IMG/VR virus record: IMGVR_UViG_3300037882_002198 | Coordinates: 1 to 44,999 of that record | Origin: a virus | Strand: one strand, 5' to 3' | Length of the DNA: 44,999 nt | Shown here: positions 8,113-17,048 of the stretch, piece by piece | Numbering within the stretch: position 1 is the first letter of the stretch | How the letters are laid out: each line of letters starts with the position of its first letter | Translations under genes and position numbers: made by a program | The notes under the pieces: model-generated | Database searches by the model: none | Seen by the model: the letters and a program-made list of their open reading frames with translations, nothing else | What the model was told of the DNA's origin: nothing

Positions 8113-8991
8113 CTAGATTGTTAATTCTCCTATTAAGAATTGTCTAATTGTAACACCATAAGGAGTCATTGAATTAATCCAAGTATATTTACTTGCAGAA
8201 GCATACCGAGCATTTGCAGGATCATTAAAGCACGCCACGATTTCACGATTCGATTCATCAACAAAAGAATCAAACTCTTTTTTGTAATCAAATAAAAATC
8301 TGCGCCCCTCTAAAATTACAGTAGGATTAGGGAATGGTGAACCAGTCATTGCAATTGAAATCAATCCAATACAAGGCATCTGCAAATTATCAACTAAGTT
8401 TCCACGTCTAGTTTTTCCCTCTTGGATTTTTTCTAGACTATTATAAAACTTAATCCAGTGCTTAGACTCTGGACTTTCTACGCCGTTTTTATCATAGAAG
8501 TGCAAGTGCGAAGTTCTCATCACTGGAAAACCCAATGGATCTCTAGTAAATGCGTGATGTTCTGAAACGATTAAATTAGAATAACTTAAAACACCTTGAG
8601 CATTTACTGTGCAGGTCTCGTAATATTCTTCTGTGATGCATTCACCTTTTATTAAAGTAGATTTTCTGTGGAGCATTTTCTTTAATGATGTTCTAAAATC
8701 TAAATCTAGCGGAACTTCTGAAGTGTCGTAATAGTTTTTATTGGAAACAAAATCATATATTTTATAATACTTAACTGAATTATTATACTCAATATTCCAA
8801 GCACCGAAAGCTGCCTGATGTGCTGCTTTGTGCGCTTGATACTGCGCAGGTGTAACAACCGTAAAGCCAAGCTGTTCATATTGCTCTATCTGAAATTCTT
8901 CGCAAGGCAATTCCTGCCAGGGCCACGCTAATGGTATGTTTAAAGGTCGCTCTGATTCTGGACATAAATTAAAAGTTTTAAATGCTATCAT
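8113..8991 (-). CDS. Hypothetical protein in tail-fibre module
   Basis: A 292-residue protein of unrecognised family. The N-terminus (MIAFKTFNLCPESERPLNIPLAWPWQELP) is Pro/Trp-rich and is followed by a short Ala/His helix and then a mixed alpha/beta region. It overlaps the ATG of the upstream fibre gene's stop by one base, so it is coupled to it. A tail or fibre assembly role is inferred from position only. Confidence 0.6.
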   Translation of the reverse strand: MIAFKTFNLCPESERPLNIPLAWPWQELPCEEFQIEQYEQLGFTVVTPAQYQAHKAAHQAAFGAWNIEYNNSVKYYKIYDFVSNKNYYDTSEVPLDLDFRTSLKKMLHRKSTLIKGECITEEYYETCTVNAQGVLSYSNLIVSEHHAFTRDPLGFPVMRTSHLHFYDKNGVESPESKHWIKFYNSLEKIQEGKTRRGNLVDNLQMPCIGLISIAMTGSPFPNPTVILEGRRFLFDYKKEFDSFVDESNREIVACFNDPANARYASASKYTWINSMTPYGVTIRQFLIGELTI

Positions 8992-10022
8992 TAAAACTCC
9001 CTTGCAATCAGATTTGATCCGATTTGCACAGTGATAGTTTGACCATTTGTTTCTGATCTAAATTGTGGCGTGAAAGTTCCTGATACAGTGCAAACAAATA
9101 TTCCTTCAAGTTGAGCGCAGAAAGCAGAATTTACGACTGGAGTGTTTGGAGCTGTAACAACATCGGCTGATGCCGTGATAGACCCTTGATGAATGTAATC
9201 TGTTCCGTCGCCGCCTGATGGGATTGATGCAATTAGAGCAAGTGTTCCTGCCGCCCCACCACTGAGAACCGCCGTTAAAGCCATACCTGTAGCTGCTTGT
9301 CCTGATCTATATAAAATCATGGCCTCAATTCTATATCTCTTTCCTGCCGTAACTGCGAAAGCAAGGTTTGTAATATTAGTAAGAGTCACATTTGAAGCAT
9401 TTGTTAATTGTGTAGTTTGGACTAATTCTGTCCAAAGATTTATTTGTCCTTGTAATTTTCCAATAGATTCCAAAACTGTATCGGTCGGAGCTGCTTCAAT
9501 CTCTGTCGGAGTTGTCACAAGTCCTGTTAATACAGTGGATCTTGTTGTTGTTGCGAAGTCTGAAATTGTAGATGCTAATTGAGTTCCTGCGTGATTTGCT
9601 CTTTGAATAGAAAAGGCTTGAGCGCTAGCCGCACTTCCGCTGGGATCAGCCCCAACTTGAGCCGCTGTGTAATCACCATTTTGAGCTACTACGTTCCCAA
9701 TTCTACCAAAGACACTATTAACATCACTCGGACTTATTTCTAAATAAACAGACCCAGTCCAGCGATATGTTTTATTTGTATCTAGAGCTAAATATATTTT
9801 ATTCGTAACGCCTGTTGCTGGGAAAGCTGCAAGATTTGCAAACTCCAATATTTCTTCTAAAGAGTTTGGAACTCTGTTTGCTGGAATAAATCCAGAACCA
9901 TCAAGCTCACAAATCCCATTCACAGATCCTTTTTGAGCTGTGATTTCTGATTGAACAGAGGTTGTTAATCCCGATCCAGTAATTGTATTTTCTATTTGTA
10001 AATCATCTACTATTAAAGCCAT
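8991..10022 (-). CDS. Tail fibre protein with VFGRxGxVxAQNGDYTAAQVGA motif
   Basis: A 343-residue protein. Residues about 103-127 contain SVFGRIGNVVAQNGDYTAAQVGAD, a motif common in phage tail fibres, followed by a helical SAASAQAFSIQRANHAGTQ segment. Upstream is a DTNKTYRWTGSVYLEI stretch with the same pattern as the GRLxWxTDQK motifs of the other fibres. The C-terminal 130 residues (from about LWTELVQTTQL) form a beta domain likely to be the tip. This is one of four or five fibre genes in a row. Confidence 0.8.
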   Translation of the reverse strand: MALIVDDLQIENTITGSGLTTSVQSEITAQKGSVNGICELDGSGFIPANRVPNSLEEILEFANLAAFPATGVTNKIYLALDTNKTYRWTGSVYLEISPSDVNSVFGRIGNVVAQNGDYTAAQVGADPSGSAASAQAFSIQRANHAGTQLASTISDFATTTRSTVLTGLVTTPTEIEAAPTDTVLESIGKLQGQINLWTELVQTTQLTNASNVTLTNITNLAFAVTAGKRYRIEAMILYRSGQAATGMALTAVLSGGAAGTLALIASIPSGGDGTDYIHQGSITASADVVTAPNTPVVNSAFCAQLEGIFVCTVSGTFTPQFRSETNGQTITVQIGSNLIAREF

Positions 10023-10025
10023 AAA

Positions 10026-10610
10026 TTACTCCACGCTCTCGCCATGATCTATGGCAATCCATAAAACATCTTGCGATAAAGCAGCGTTTGCATTTGCGTT
10101 TATAACTACGCTTCCAACTAACTTAGTTTCAAAAGACCATGTTCTAGCGTTTCCGCCTAAAACCATAATTGAATAGTTTGTATTTGGGAAAGCTGCACTA
10201 AATGTAACAGTCGCTTTTCTTGGCGCACCTAAAAAAGATGCTGCTGAGATAACGCCTGATTTTATAATTCTTGTTCCGCTAATTCCATCTAACTTAGTTT
10301 TATCAGCCGCACTCATAAAGCCAGCTACACTTGTTGTAGCGCCTGAGTGTTGTGCACCATTACTTCCAACGTGTGATAGTGGCGCATAAGCTGCATTACC
10401 TTCAGCAGATGTTAAGTACTGTGGATGTGGATCTGGTAAAGCAACGTGAGCTGCAACAGCCGCCGTTCCTGAATATACTTCTATAACGCCTGTTTCATTT
10501 TTTGATTTTGTATATCCGTCGGCTGTATCTACAAACTCGTTTACTTTACCAGCCGCCGCGTTTGGAATACTCGCTGAAGTAACTTTTGTTTTAGTAATAA
10601 AAGAACTCAT
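10026..10610 (-). CDS. Tail fibre protein (DPHPQYLT type)
   Basis: A 194-residue protein carrying the widespread phage fibre motif DPHPQYLTSAEGNAAYAPLSHVG (residues about 60-82) followed by AGFMSAADKTKLDGI. The C-terminal 80 residues are beta-rich and resemble a small head domain. It overlaps the next upstream gene by 4 bases (ATGA), implying coupling. Confidence 0.8.
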   Translation of the reverse strand: MSSFITKTKVTSASIPNAAAGKVNEFVDTADGYTKSKNETGVIEVYSGTAAVAAHVALPDPHPQYLTSAEGNAAYAPLSHVGSNGAQHSGATTSVAGFMSAADKTKLDGISGTRIIKSGVISAASFLGAPRKATVTFSAAFPNTNYSIMVLGGNARTWSFETKLVGSVVINANANAALSQDVLWIAIDHGESVE

Positions 10611-10834
10611 AAAACCTCAAGTCTTCCATCTAATACAACAATTCCCTCAATATCCATCGGGCCAGTAATGACACTCGATTGATATAAAGGAATTGTGTAA
10701 GTTTCTAGAGCAGGGATAAAATACTTTTGATAGCCAGAACCGCTTGGTAAAAATACAGGATCAATGGTGTCTGTGCCAGACACCATTTGAGACCTTTTAC
10801 CATTTTTTAAAATAAGCGGCTTTTCGTTAGCCAT
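10607..10834 (-). CDS. Small fibre-module protein
   Basis: A 75-residue protein of unknown fold, partly beta-like (KYFIPALETYTIPLYQSSVITGPMDIEGIVVLDGRLEVL). It begins with an N-terminal basic-polar stretch resembling that of the 169-residue neighbour (both start with a short helix then GKR/GKK). Its stop overlaps the ATG of the next fibre gene. Likely structural, function unknown. Confidence 0.6.
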   Translation of the reverse strand: MANEKPLILKNGKRSQMVSGTDTIDPVFLPSGSGYQKYFIPALETYTIPLYQSSVITGPMDIEGIVVLDGRLEVL

Positions 10835-10837
10835 GTA

Positions 10838-11347
10838 TTAAGCCAAGACGATTAAATCATCTATGTCTGTGTTAATTTCTGTTGCAGAAACCGCAACCCC
10901 TACTAATTGAGAAATGGCCGCTGTTGGAAAAGTTGGAGGTGTGGCAGTTACGCCGCCCGCTGTAGCTAAAAACTGACGTGCTCCGGCTGTTAAGCCCGTA
11001 AGGTCATCATTTGCCCCTTCAAAATAAATAGTTCCATTAGCCGCATTTGCTACAGCATCTTTAACAAATCCGTGAGCTTCTCTCGAATTTGAATTGTCAG
11101 CTAAACGCACATTTGCTGTTCCGACATTGTCGTAAATATTTACGTATTTTCCAGCGCCAATTGATTCAGATGCTAAAACAATTTTTACGTCCGGGCCTAC
11201 GCCTGTAGGTAAAACCGATACATCAAGTTTTCCCGATGAGTCTAAAGCTACGATGTCGCCGTCATTCGGCGCACCTGTTGAAATTACTGTTGCTTGTACT
11301 TGTGTTTTTTTACCCGCTAATAATGCAAGATATTTTTTTGCTGCCAT
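10838..11347 (-). CDS. Structural protein, possible capsid decoration or fibre component
   Basis: A 169-residue protein. The N-terminal half carries the fibre-like motif GAPNDGDIVALDSSGKLDVSVLPTGVGPD. The second half (ASESIGAGKYVNIYDN...ARQFLATAGGVTATPPT...ISQLVGVAVSATEI) resembles the DUF2190-like small beta domains found in decoration and fibre proteins. It is near the capsid gene but separated from it by one fibre-like gene. Decoration versus fibre role cannot be settled here. Confidence 0.6.
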   Translation of the reverse strand: MAAKKYLALLAGKKTQVQATVISTGAPNDGDIVALDSSGKLDVSVLPTGVGPDVKIVLASESIGAGKYVNIYDNVGTANVRLADNSNSREAHGFVKDAVANAANGTIYFEGANDDLTGLTAGARQFLATAGGVTATPPTFPTAAISQLVGVAVSATEINTDIDDLIVLA

Positions 11348-11359
11348 TGTTTTATCTCC

Positions 11360-12241
11360 TTATAAAACGAAAGTTTCTTCTATCCTTATAAATATTTTAC
11401 CAATTCCCATAGAATGTCCAATAAATACTAAGTGACCACTAGACGGGGGTATGTCTGTGATGTTTCCATTTAACCCTAAATAAAGAGGAGTATTTACAGC
11501 CCAAAGAAAGGATGCGTCACTAAATGGTCCATACGTCACTATATTAATCGGATTCCCAAGCGTCGCTGTGTTTTTTGCTACACCTATTGTTTTACTTGTT
11601 GAATATAATAAACTGTCTGCGTATTTAACAGTCGTTGCTGAATCGGAATATACAAGTTTTGTCGCAGAAATACTTGGCTCATTTACTGTCAATACAACTT
11701 CCGTCGTCTCGAAGGGGCTATCTTGTAAGTCACCTTGCAACGTCCAAATTAATAGTCCAGTTTTTAAAAAAACCTGTTTATTTGTTGTGTTTAAGTAAAA
11801 ATCCCCCACAGATCCGAGTGTTCCGGTTGGGTTCCCAGCCCCCGTGAACCACGGCGTCCCTGAGCCACCGCCTCCGATCTGTGGGGGGACGAAAGAAAAA
11901 TCCTTTTTACTTCCGCCGTATGCTTTATTTTTATAACTGCCAGCTAAAAACCGAACACGACACGCGCCCTGTGTCGTTATATAAATATTGCTTGCGTTGA
12001 ATAAATTATAGTTAAAATAAAAATTATAATTTCCTTCAACAGATAAAAAAATGATATCTTGTGGAATAAAACTCAAGTTATGTTTAATTGGTATGTCAGT
12101 TCCACCGCTTGGGAACTCGACCTCAAAAAAACGCCAAAACCCGTCAAGAATTTGCTGCGCCTCTACTTCTCTTTTGATGCGCTCAAAATTTTCTCGCGTG
12201 TTTTGCTCTGGAATTTCTTTGATGAGTAAATCTAACTTCAA
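11360..12241 (-). CDS. Virion protein, fibre/adaptor type
   Basis: A 293-residue protein. The N-terminal helix (ENFERIKREVEAQQILDGFWRFFE) is followed by a beta region, a Gly hinge (GGGGSG), the collagen-fibre-like motif TGTLGSVGDFYLNTTNKQVFLKTG (about residues 138-161), and a C-terminal domain ending PLYLGLNGNITDIPPSSGHLVFIGHSMGIGKIFIRIEETFVL in pattern like small capsid or fibre beta domains. It is the first gene after the capsid and its hairpin. Head fibre or tail connection is possible. Confidence 0.65.
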   Translation of the reverse strand: MKLDLLIKEIPEQNTRENFERIKREVEAQQILDGFWRFFEVEFPSGGTDIPIKHNLSFIPQDIIFLSVEGNYNFYFNYNLFNASNIYITTQGACRVRFLAGSYKNKAYGGSKKDFSFVPPQIGGGGSGTPWFTGAGNPTGTLGSVGDFYLNTTNKQVFLKTGLLIWTLQGDLQDSPFETTEVVLTVNEPSISATKLVYSDSATTVKYADSLLYSTSKTIGVAKNTATLGNPINIVTYGPFSDASFLWAVNTPLYLGLNGNITDIPPSSGHLVFIGHSMGIGKIFIRIEETFVL

Positions 12242-12265
12242 TTTAACTCCGTAAGAAGAAAGAAG

Positions 12266-12285
12266 CGGGGTGATTTCTCACCCCG
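12266..12285 (-). terminator. Hairpin after capsid gene, partial terminator
   Basis: An 8-bp stem (CGGGGTGA/TCACCCCG) with a 4-base loop lies 8 bases after the capsid stop on the minus strand. It is followed by CTTCTTTCTTCTT, a poor U tract, so it probably attenuates read-through or protects the capsid mRNA end instead of ending transcription fully. Confidence 0.6.
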
Positions 12286-12292
12286 ACTTTTA

Positions 12293-13549
12293 TTAAGCAG
12301 GTATTCCGTATAAGATCCCGCACTTTGTTGGAGCGTGTAGAATAAGTTCTCCAAACGTACAAATATCTACTAAGTAGAAATATCCGTCGTCTTCACGAAC
12401 TTCATAATACTGTTTTCCATCTGGAGCAGTACGCTTTCTCATCATTTCGCCATTAGAGTAAAACTTCATAGCAGCCATATCTAAGAAAAGGATACAGTCG
12501 TCATCCATCTCTTGAATTGCTACTACTTTTAAAGTTCCCTTAACTGAAGTAATTGTGATTTCAGTCCAACCATATAAAGATGCTTTTTCAGAGTTAACAG
12601 TAACTTTGAAAGCGCCTTTTTGATCTTCAATCTGAGCCATTAAATGACCCATCCACTTAAACGACATCAAAATTGTGTTCGCGTTACCACGAGCTTTTTG
12701 ACGAATTTCGTTATAAGCAGAAAATAACTTCAACTTAATGTTCGATGAAGATACTGATGAACCATCTATGTTTAATGCTTGTAAGTATGGGTACAATAAT
12801 TTTGATTGACCATACAAAGAGGCTAAACCACCATTTGCTTGGCTTAACAACATTCCTTTTAAGTGTGAGAAACCATTAGTTTCTACTCCACCTACTAGAA
12901 CGCCATCATACCAAAACTTAGCACTGTTTGCCACTGTGTAAGCAAGTAAGTTCGCAAAAGCTCCGCCTCTTGTTAAAGAGAAAGTCACTTGATTCGTGTT
13001 TAAATTAATATTGATAACATAAACTTCGATCTGTGCCGAATCTGAGTCAATCAAGATAACTTTTTGGTCTAAGTGAAAACGCTCTACGCGATCTACTGTA
13101 AAAACACCTGTTGCATTCGACGCACTTGAAGTAGCTGTTGCTACAACTGAACCACTTAAAAGCATTTTTGACATTTGCTCTTTCATGATCATTGAAAAAT
13201 CTTCTACCTGACCTGGTAAAATCTTTAAGAATGATTTTTCATTTACTGCTCCGTCTTGCTCCATTAAATCTCTGTGCTCAAAGCGCAAAGTTCCCCATGC
13301 TTCTTTGTAATCAGTCACAGAACCACGAACGTATTTATGCTTAGATACGTCGTTAGATGAAGTTAATCCACCCATTTTAATAGATGTTGCTTGTGTACCA
13401 TAGAACGGAACTGGTAAAGTTCCACCTTTCCAGCCTGAATCGTGTTCTACATTTTGTAAAAACCAATCACGCTCGATAAGTTGTTCTTTCATTAAATCAT
13501 ATGTTAAAAATTCATTTAACATGTTTTGAAACGTACGTTTTGTTCCCAT
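12293..13549 (-). CDS. Major capsid protein (HK97 fold, possibly with P22-like insertion)
   Basis: A 418-residue protein located directly after the scaffold. The N-terminal arm is helical and charged; residues about 50-115 (KMGGLTSSNDV...GTLRFEHRDLMEQDG...MIMKEQMSKMLLSGS) match the long-helix/P-domain region of HK97-fold capsids. Residues about 135-200 (beta-rich: VATATSSASNATGVFTVDRV...QVTFSLTRGG) look like an inserted barrel, comparable to the I-domain of P22 coat. The C-terminus (REDDGYFYLVDICTFGELILHAPTKCGILYGI) fits the A-domain. P22 coat is 430 residues. The start ATG is preceded by AAGGAGAAAT. Function is inferred mainly from position, size and pattern. Confidence 0.85.
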   Translation of the reverse strand: MGTKRTFQNMLNEFLTYDLMKEQLIERDWFLQNVEHDSGWKGGTLPVPFYGTQATSIKMGGLTSSNDVSKHKYVRGSVTDYKEAWGTLRFEHRDLMEQDGAVNEKSFLKILPGQVEDFSMIMKEQMSKMLLSGSVVATATSSASNATGVFTVDRVERFHLDQKVILIDSDSAQIEVYVININLNTNQVTFSLTRGGAFANLLAYTVANSAKFWYDGVLVGGVETNGFSHLKGMLLSQANGGLASLYGQSKLLYPYLQALNIDGSSVSSSNIKLKLFSAYNEIRQKARGNANTILMSFKWMGHLMAQIEDQKGAFKVTVNSEKASLYGWTEITITSVKGTLKVVAIQEMDDDCILFLDMAAMKFYSNGEMMRKRTAPDGKQYYEVREDDGYFYLVDICTFGELILHAPTKCGILYGIPA

Positions 13550-13572
13550 TGTCTATTTCTCCTTGAAATAAA

Positions 13573-14616
13573 TTAAAATTGAGCCGCTCTTTCTTTTAAA
13601 TCTTTCATAGATTTAATTGGTGTAGAAACAGGGCTTGCGCCGCCAGCCTTAATGACTGGAATTGCAGGTTTTTGGTTAGCCGGTACAATCTGCGGATATG
13701 CAGGTTGTGCGGACGGAGTGGTAGCTTGTGGCATTACTCCTAGCTTTTGAAATTCTTGTCGAACTTGTTCAAGAACCTGAGAAATCGGAACCCGTTGTCC
13801 AGTCATTGTCTGAATTTGCTGACCTCTAGAAATTACATAATCTCTAAACGCCGCAGGGTTACCCATTCTTTCGTTGTAAAAATTAGCTTCAGCGCCAGCC
13901 ATTTGGGTAATGGATTGATCTAACATTTGCTCTGAGCGTTGTTGCTCAAAAGACGCTTGTTGCTGACGGAAATTTTCGTTTTCTTGTTGAAGTTCATACA
14001 TTCGTGAGTTTTGAACTTGTGCTTGTTCATATTGAGCGCGAGTTTCTGGAGGGGCGTCCAGTAAATCAATTTCTCTTTTTACCCATGCGAAAATTTCTTT
14101 TTTTGGAACTTTGATTTCATTAAAAAATGAACCAAAATCCTTCTGCTCAACAAAGTGAGACAGCTTGTTTAAACGAGACTCTACTCTCGAATATTCATCG
14201 AGGCGGGGCTGCGTTGTTAAAAATTTGTTTTTAAATTCATCACGGCTTTGCTCCAAGTGAGGAATCCCCATCGCTTGTTCGTGTAAACGCTTGACCTTCT
14301 TTAATGTGTCTTCGTCTTTTATGACGGAGTGAAATAAAGGGTCAATTTCGTGCTCTTTGTCCATGACCTTAAACTTAAAGTCAGGAACCCATGCAGGGGC
14401 CGCAGGCTCTACCGGAGTAGATGCCGCAATTTTTGGAGATGTTTTTCCAACTTTATCGGCTGCTTGCTTTAAGGCTTCCATTTTAGACTGAGCCGGGGCG
14501 CCAGCTTTAGGCGGTGCTGTTTCTTCAACAGGTTTCGCACTTGCTGTATCTACGAACTCGATGTTTTCGCTAGATGTGTCTAGCACTACTTCAGAATTGG
14601 TTTGTTCCAAATCCAT
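13573..14616 (-). CDS. Scaffolding protein
   Basis: A 347-residue, acidic to neutral, Gln/Ala/Pro-rich protein between portal and capsid genes. The N-terminal third is disordered-looking (Ser/Thr/Ala/Pro). Residues about 190-250 form a strongly helical, Gln-rich coiled coil (YELQQENENFRQQQASFEQQRSEQ). The C-terminus is basic (SMKDLKERAAQF), like scaffold ends that bind the capsid. P22 scaffold is 303 residues. No protease motif was seen. The ATG overlaps the portal stop region by 26 bases. Confidence 0.8.
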   Translation of the reverse strand: MDLEQTNSEVVLDTSSENIEFVDTASAKPVEETAPPKAGAPAQSKMEALKQAADKVGKTSPKIAASTPVEPAAPAWVPDFKFKVMDKEHEIDPLFHSVIKDEDTLKKVKRLHEQAMGIPHLEQSRDEFKNKFLTTQPRLDEYSRVESRLNKLSHFVEQKDFGSFFNEIKVPKKEIFAWVKREIDLLDAPPETRAQYEQAQVQNSRMYELQQENENFRQQQASFEQQRSEQMLDQSITQMAGAEANFYNERMGNPAAFRDYVISRGQQIQTMTGQRVPISQVLEQVRQEFQKLGVMPQATTPSAQPAYPQIVPANQKPAIPVIKAGGASPVSTPIKSMKDLKERAAQF

Positions 14617-16750
14617 TTGTCATTTCTCCTTGTGGTTTTGTTGCCACTGTTTGTGTTTTCCCAGAGTTCGGGTCTGTTTGATTAAACACCTGACTCTGAG
14701 GTATAAATTCTTGAGACAGACTAGCTTGTGTTGCTTGGTCCATACTCATTAAATCTTGTAAATTACTTCCCTGAACTTCAAGTTGTTTTTGTAGCCAACT
14801 AAGAGCTTCAATCGGGAATGCCATTCTTGTTGTCTTCATGCCGCCCGTAGTGTTCGGCTCTTGAACCTGAAGATCGGTTTTAATAAGAGGCCCGCCTGTC
14901 GGAATAAAACCTTGCTGCGCTCTTTGAATGGCCATCTTTTCTTGAACGTCCATTTCCTCATACTTCTGTTTAGACATCTCGAAATTTGTCTGCACTTCCG
15001 GAGGTAAAAACTGAAAATCACTCTGACGAATGCGTTTTGCTAAACGCTTTATCATGTAACTCTTGTTGTCCTCTGTACCAATCTTCGGAAACTCTCCGCG
15101 CTCTAACGCTAAAATATAATTTGTGGATAAATCGTAATCGAGCATAAGGTCAGAAAAACTTTCCTCAAAATTTCCATACGGAATATTTCTCGCTAAACGA
15201 CCAATGTCTTCTTTACCTAATTGTGCTGATGAGTACTGAAGCATGTGATTAATCGCAAGCCACTTTCCAAACATAGAGTTCACATCGTCTGTCATTGGAA
15301 TAACTTTGATTTGTGTTTTTAATTCTTGAGTCGATTTAAACTCCGGAATGTTAACTATCTCGTTTTTTCCAACCATAGGAATAATGGTTTGCTCATCATA
15401 ATATTGCTTCGCTAAACTTAAATAAGTCTGACAAACATTTTTTAAAAATCCTTCAAACTTACTTGCGTAAATCGTAAATTTCTTCTGATCCTTAACTGAT
15501 CTAAATAATAATCCATACGGATCTGCACTCTGAGTAGGTTTATTCTCCATATCCTCAGCTAAGTTAGCCACTTGATACATCTCTTGTATCTGACCATTCA
15601 TGTAATCCACATACTGCGCTCCGGCTCTACCCTCTAAAATAGTCGGGGCTTGGCCAGAATACTGAATTGCTCTCACTCCACTTGCTAATCCACCCGAACT
15701 AATCTTTGTCCCAGACTGAATCAATATTTTATCGTCTGAAGTGACCTGATGTTCTGCGATTTTACTCGCAGTTCGGTTAATTTCTATCTGATAAGGGCGT
15801 AATTGCTTGACGATTGATCTGTGGCGGGGGCTCGTTTGGATAGAGTCAAAACCCACATAATTAATCGGATATATGCCAAAAGGAAGAATATCTTCAAATA
15901 AAATACCCTCTTTTGTTGTAATATAGAAATATCCTTGTGGATAAGTCGCACAAGGTTTAAAATAATACTCAATAATTAAAACTTGACCCTTCATTGTCGT
16001 GTAATCAGAAATTGTAGCATCAAAAGTCATGTATTCATCTTTTTGACCCGGCTCTACAAACTTCTTCTTACTTTCATCATTGCCAATAAGAGCAAGTGCC
16101 TCTTCGTGAGGAATCATTTTTCGCACCCAAAGGTACGGGGAATCTTCCATTTTAGTACAATTCGCATCTCGCCCTAAATTACTTGGGAGAATTTGTTCTA
16201 TCTGTAGTTCACCTGCAAACTGCGGTTGTTTTTCGTCTGCTACAGGTTGACCCATTTCATCTGTAAGGGGTTGTTCGTTTTCATCTACAGCTTGATTGTA
16301 ACCTAGAAATTTACCTGCGTGGGGGTTCCAAAATGTTTTAACAACAGTCTCACCCATGTCGATATAATCTTTTGCCCAGTCAATAACTTTTAAATCTAAA
16401 TTTAAAGTGTCCTTAGCATACTGCCAAACAGAATTATTAAGTTCAGCACACTTTATATCTTGATTCTCTCTCTCGTTTCTTGGAGTGATCTGAACGCTTG
16501 GACTTTGATTGACTAAATTGTTTAAATAACTCTTTGTAATTTTCTGAATATGATTTTTTGTAAGTCTAATTTTTGTTTCACTCGGAACATCGCGCAAATC
16601 CCTTATTCTATTCCAGTGCTTTGAACCTTTTCCAGCATAATGATTTCCGGAAATTAACATAACATTTGATCTTTGCTCAGCATAAATTTCTTTATCTGCG
16701 CTAACGCTGTCGTGATAAATTTTATTAAGATCCGCTATCGTCTTGGCCAT
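14591..16750 (-). CDS. Portal protein (P22-like)
   Basis: A 719-residue protein, close to P22 portal (725). The N-terminal region (SNVMLISGNHYAGKGSKHWNRIRDLRDVPSETKIRLTKNHIQKITKSYLNNLVNQSPSVQITPRNE) is characteristic of P22-type portals: an N-terminal wing, then a helix leading to a strand before the acidic 'DIKCAELNNSVWQYAKD' helix. The 'Y..G..FYITT...LF.D.LPFG..P.N' segment around 280-300 forms the clip/stem approach. The C-terminal third is a long helical, Gln-rich region that could be a barrel extension. It sits between the terminase and scaffold genes and forms the dodecameric entry vertex in known homologs. Confidence 0.85.
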   Translation of the reverse strand: MAKTIADLNKIYHDSVSADKEIYAEQRSNVMLISGNHYAGKGSKHWNRIRDLRDVPSETKIRLTKNHIQKITKSYLNNLVNQSPSVQITPRNERENQDIKCAELNNSVWQYAKDTLNLDLKVIDWAKDYIDMGETVVKTFWNPHAGKFLGYNQAVDENEQPLTDEMGQPVADEKQPQFAGELQIEQILPSNLGRDANCTKMEDSPYLWVRKMIPHEEALALIGNDESKKKFVEPGQKDEYMTFDATISDYTTMKGQVLIIEYYFKPCATYPQGYFYITTKEGILFEDILPFGIYPINYVGFDSIQTSPRHRSIVKQLRPYQIEINRTASKIAEHQVTSDDKILIQSGTKISSGGLASGVRAIQYSGQAPTILEGRAGAQYVDYMNGQIQEMYQVANLAEDMENKPTQSADPYGLLFRSVKDQKKFTIYASKFEGFLKNVCQTYLSLAKQYYDEQTIIPMVGKNEIVNIPEFKSTQELKTQIKVIPMTDDVNSMFGKWLAINHMLQYSSAQLGKEDIGRLARNIPYGNFEESFSDLMLDYDLSTNYILALERGEFPKIGTEDNKSYMIKRLAKRIRQSDFQFLPPEVQTNFEMSKQKYEEMDVQEKMAIQRAQQGFIPTGGPLIKTDLQVQEPNTTGGMKTTRMAFPIEALSWLQKQLEVQGSNLQDLMSMDQATQASLSQEFIPQSQVFNQTDPNSGKTQTVATKPQGEMTNGFGTNQF

Positions 16751-17048
16751 TTTCTAACTCTCCTAATGCTAATAACTCTTCATACTTAAGCGGATCAACA
16801 ACCTTCAAATCGTCTATCATCTGTTGCTCTGATTCCTCTTGGGAAGCTTGCGACGATGAAAAATCAAATGGTAAATTGTTAACGCTTTCGTTTTCTTCAG
16901 ACTTTGGCGGTACTGAAGTAGAGTTTTTAGCCTCAATTTGTGTAGAGTTAAAAACTACTGATACGGCTCCCTTTTTTATTTCCAAAGATTGTACAGAGCC
17001 TTTGCACTCTTTTATGATTTCTAATATTTCCTTAGCTGTCAAATTCAT
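16725..17048 (-). CDS. Hypothetical acidic protein between terminase and portal
   Basis: A 107-residue protein. The N-terminal 45 residues look folded (NLTAKEILEIIKECKGSVQSLEIKKGAVSVVF); the rest is acidic and Ser/Glu-rich (EESEQQMIDDLKVVDPLKYEELLALGELENGQDD). It overlaps both neighbours (17 bases with the large terminase, 26 with the portal), so it is a translated part of the packaging operon. Its role is unknown; accessory packaging protein is possible. Confidence 0.6.
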   Translation of the reverse strand: MNLTAKEILEIIKECKGSVQSLEIKKGAVSVVFNSTQIEAKNSTSVPPKSEENESVNNLPFDFSSSQASQEESEQQMIDDLKVVDPLKYEELLALGELENGQDDSGS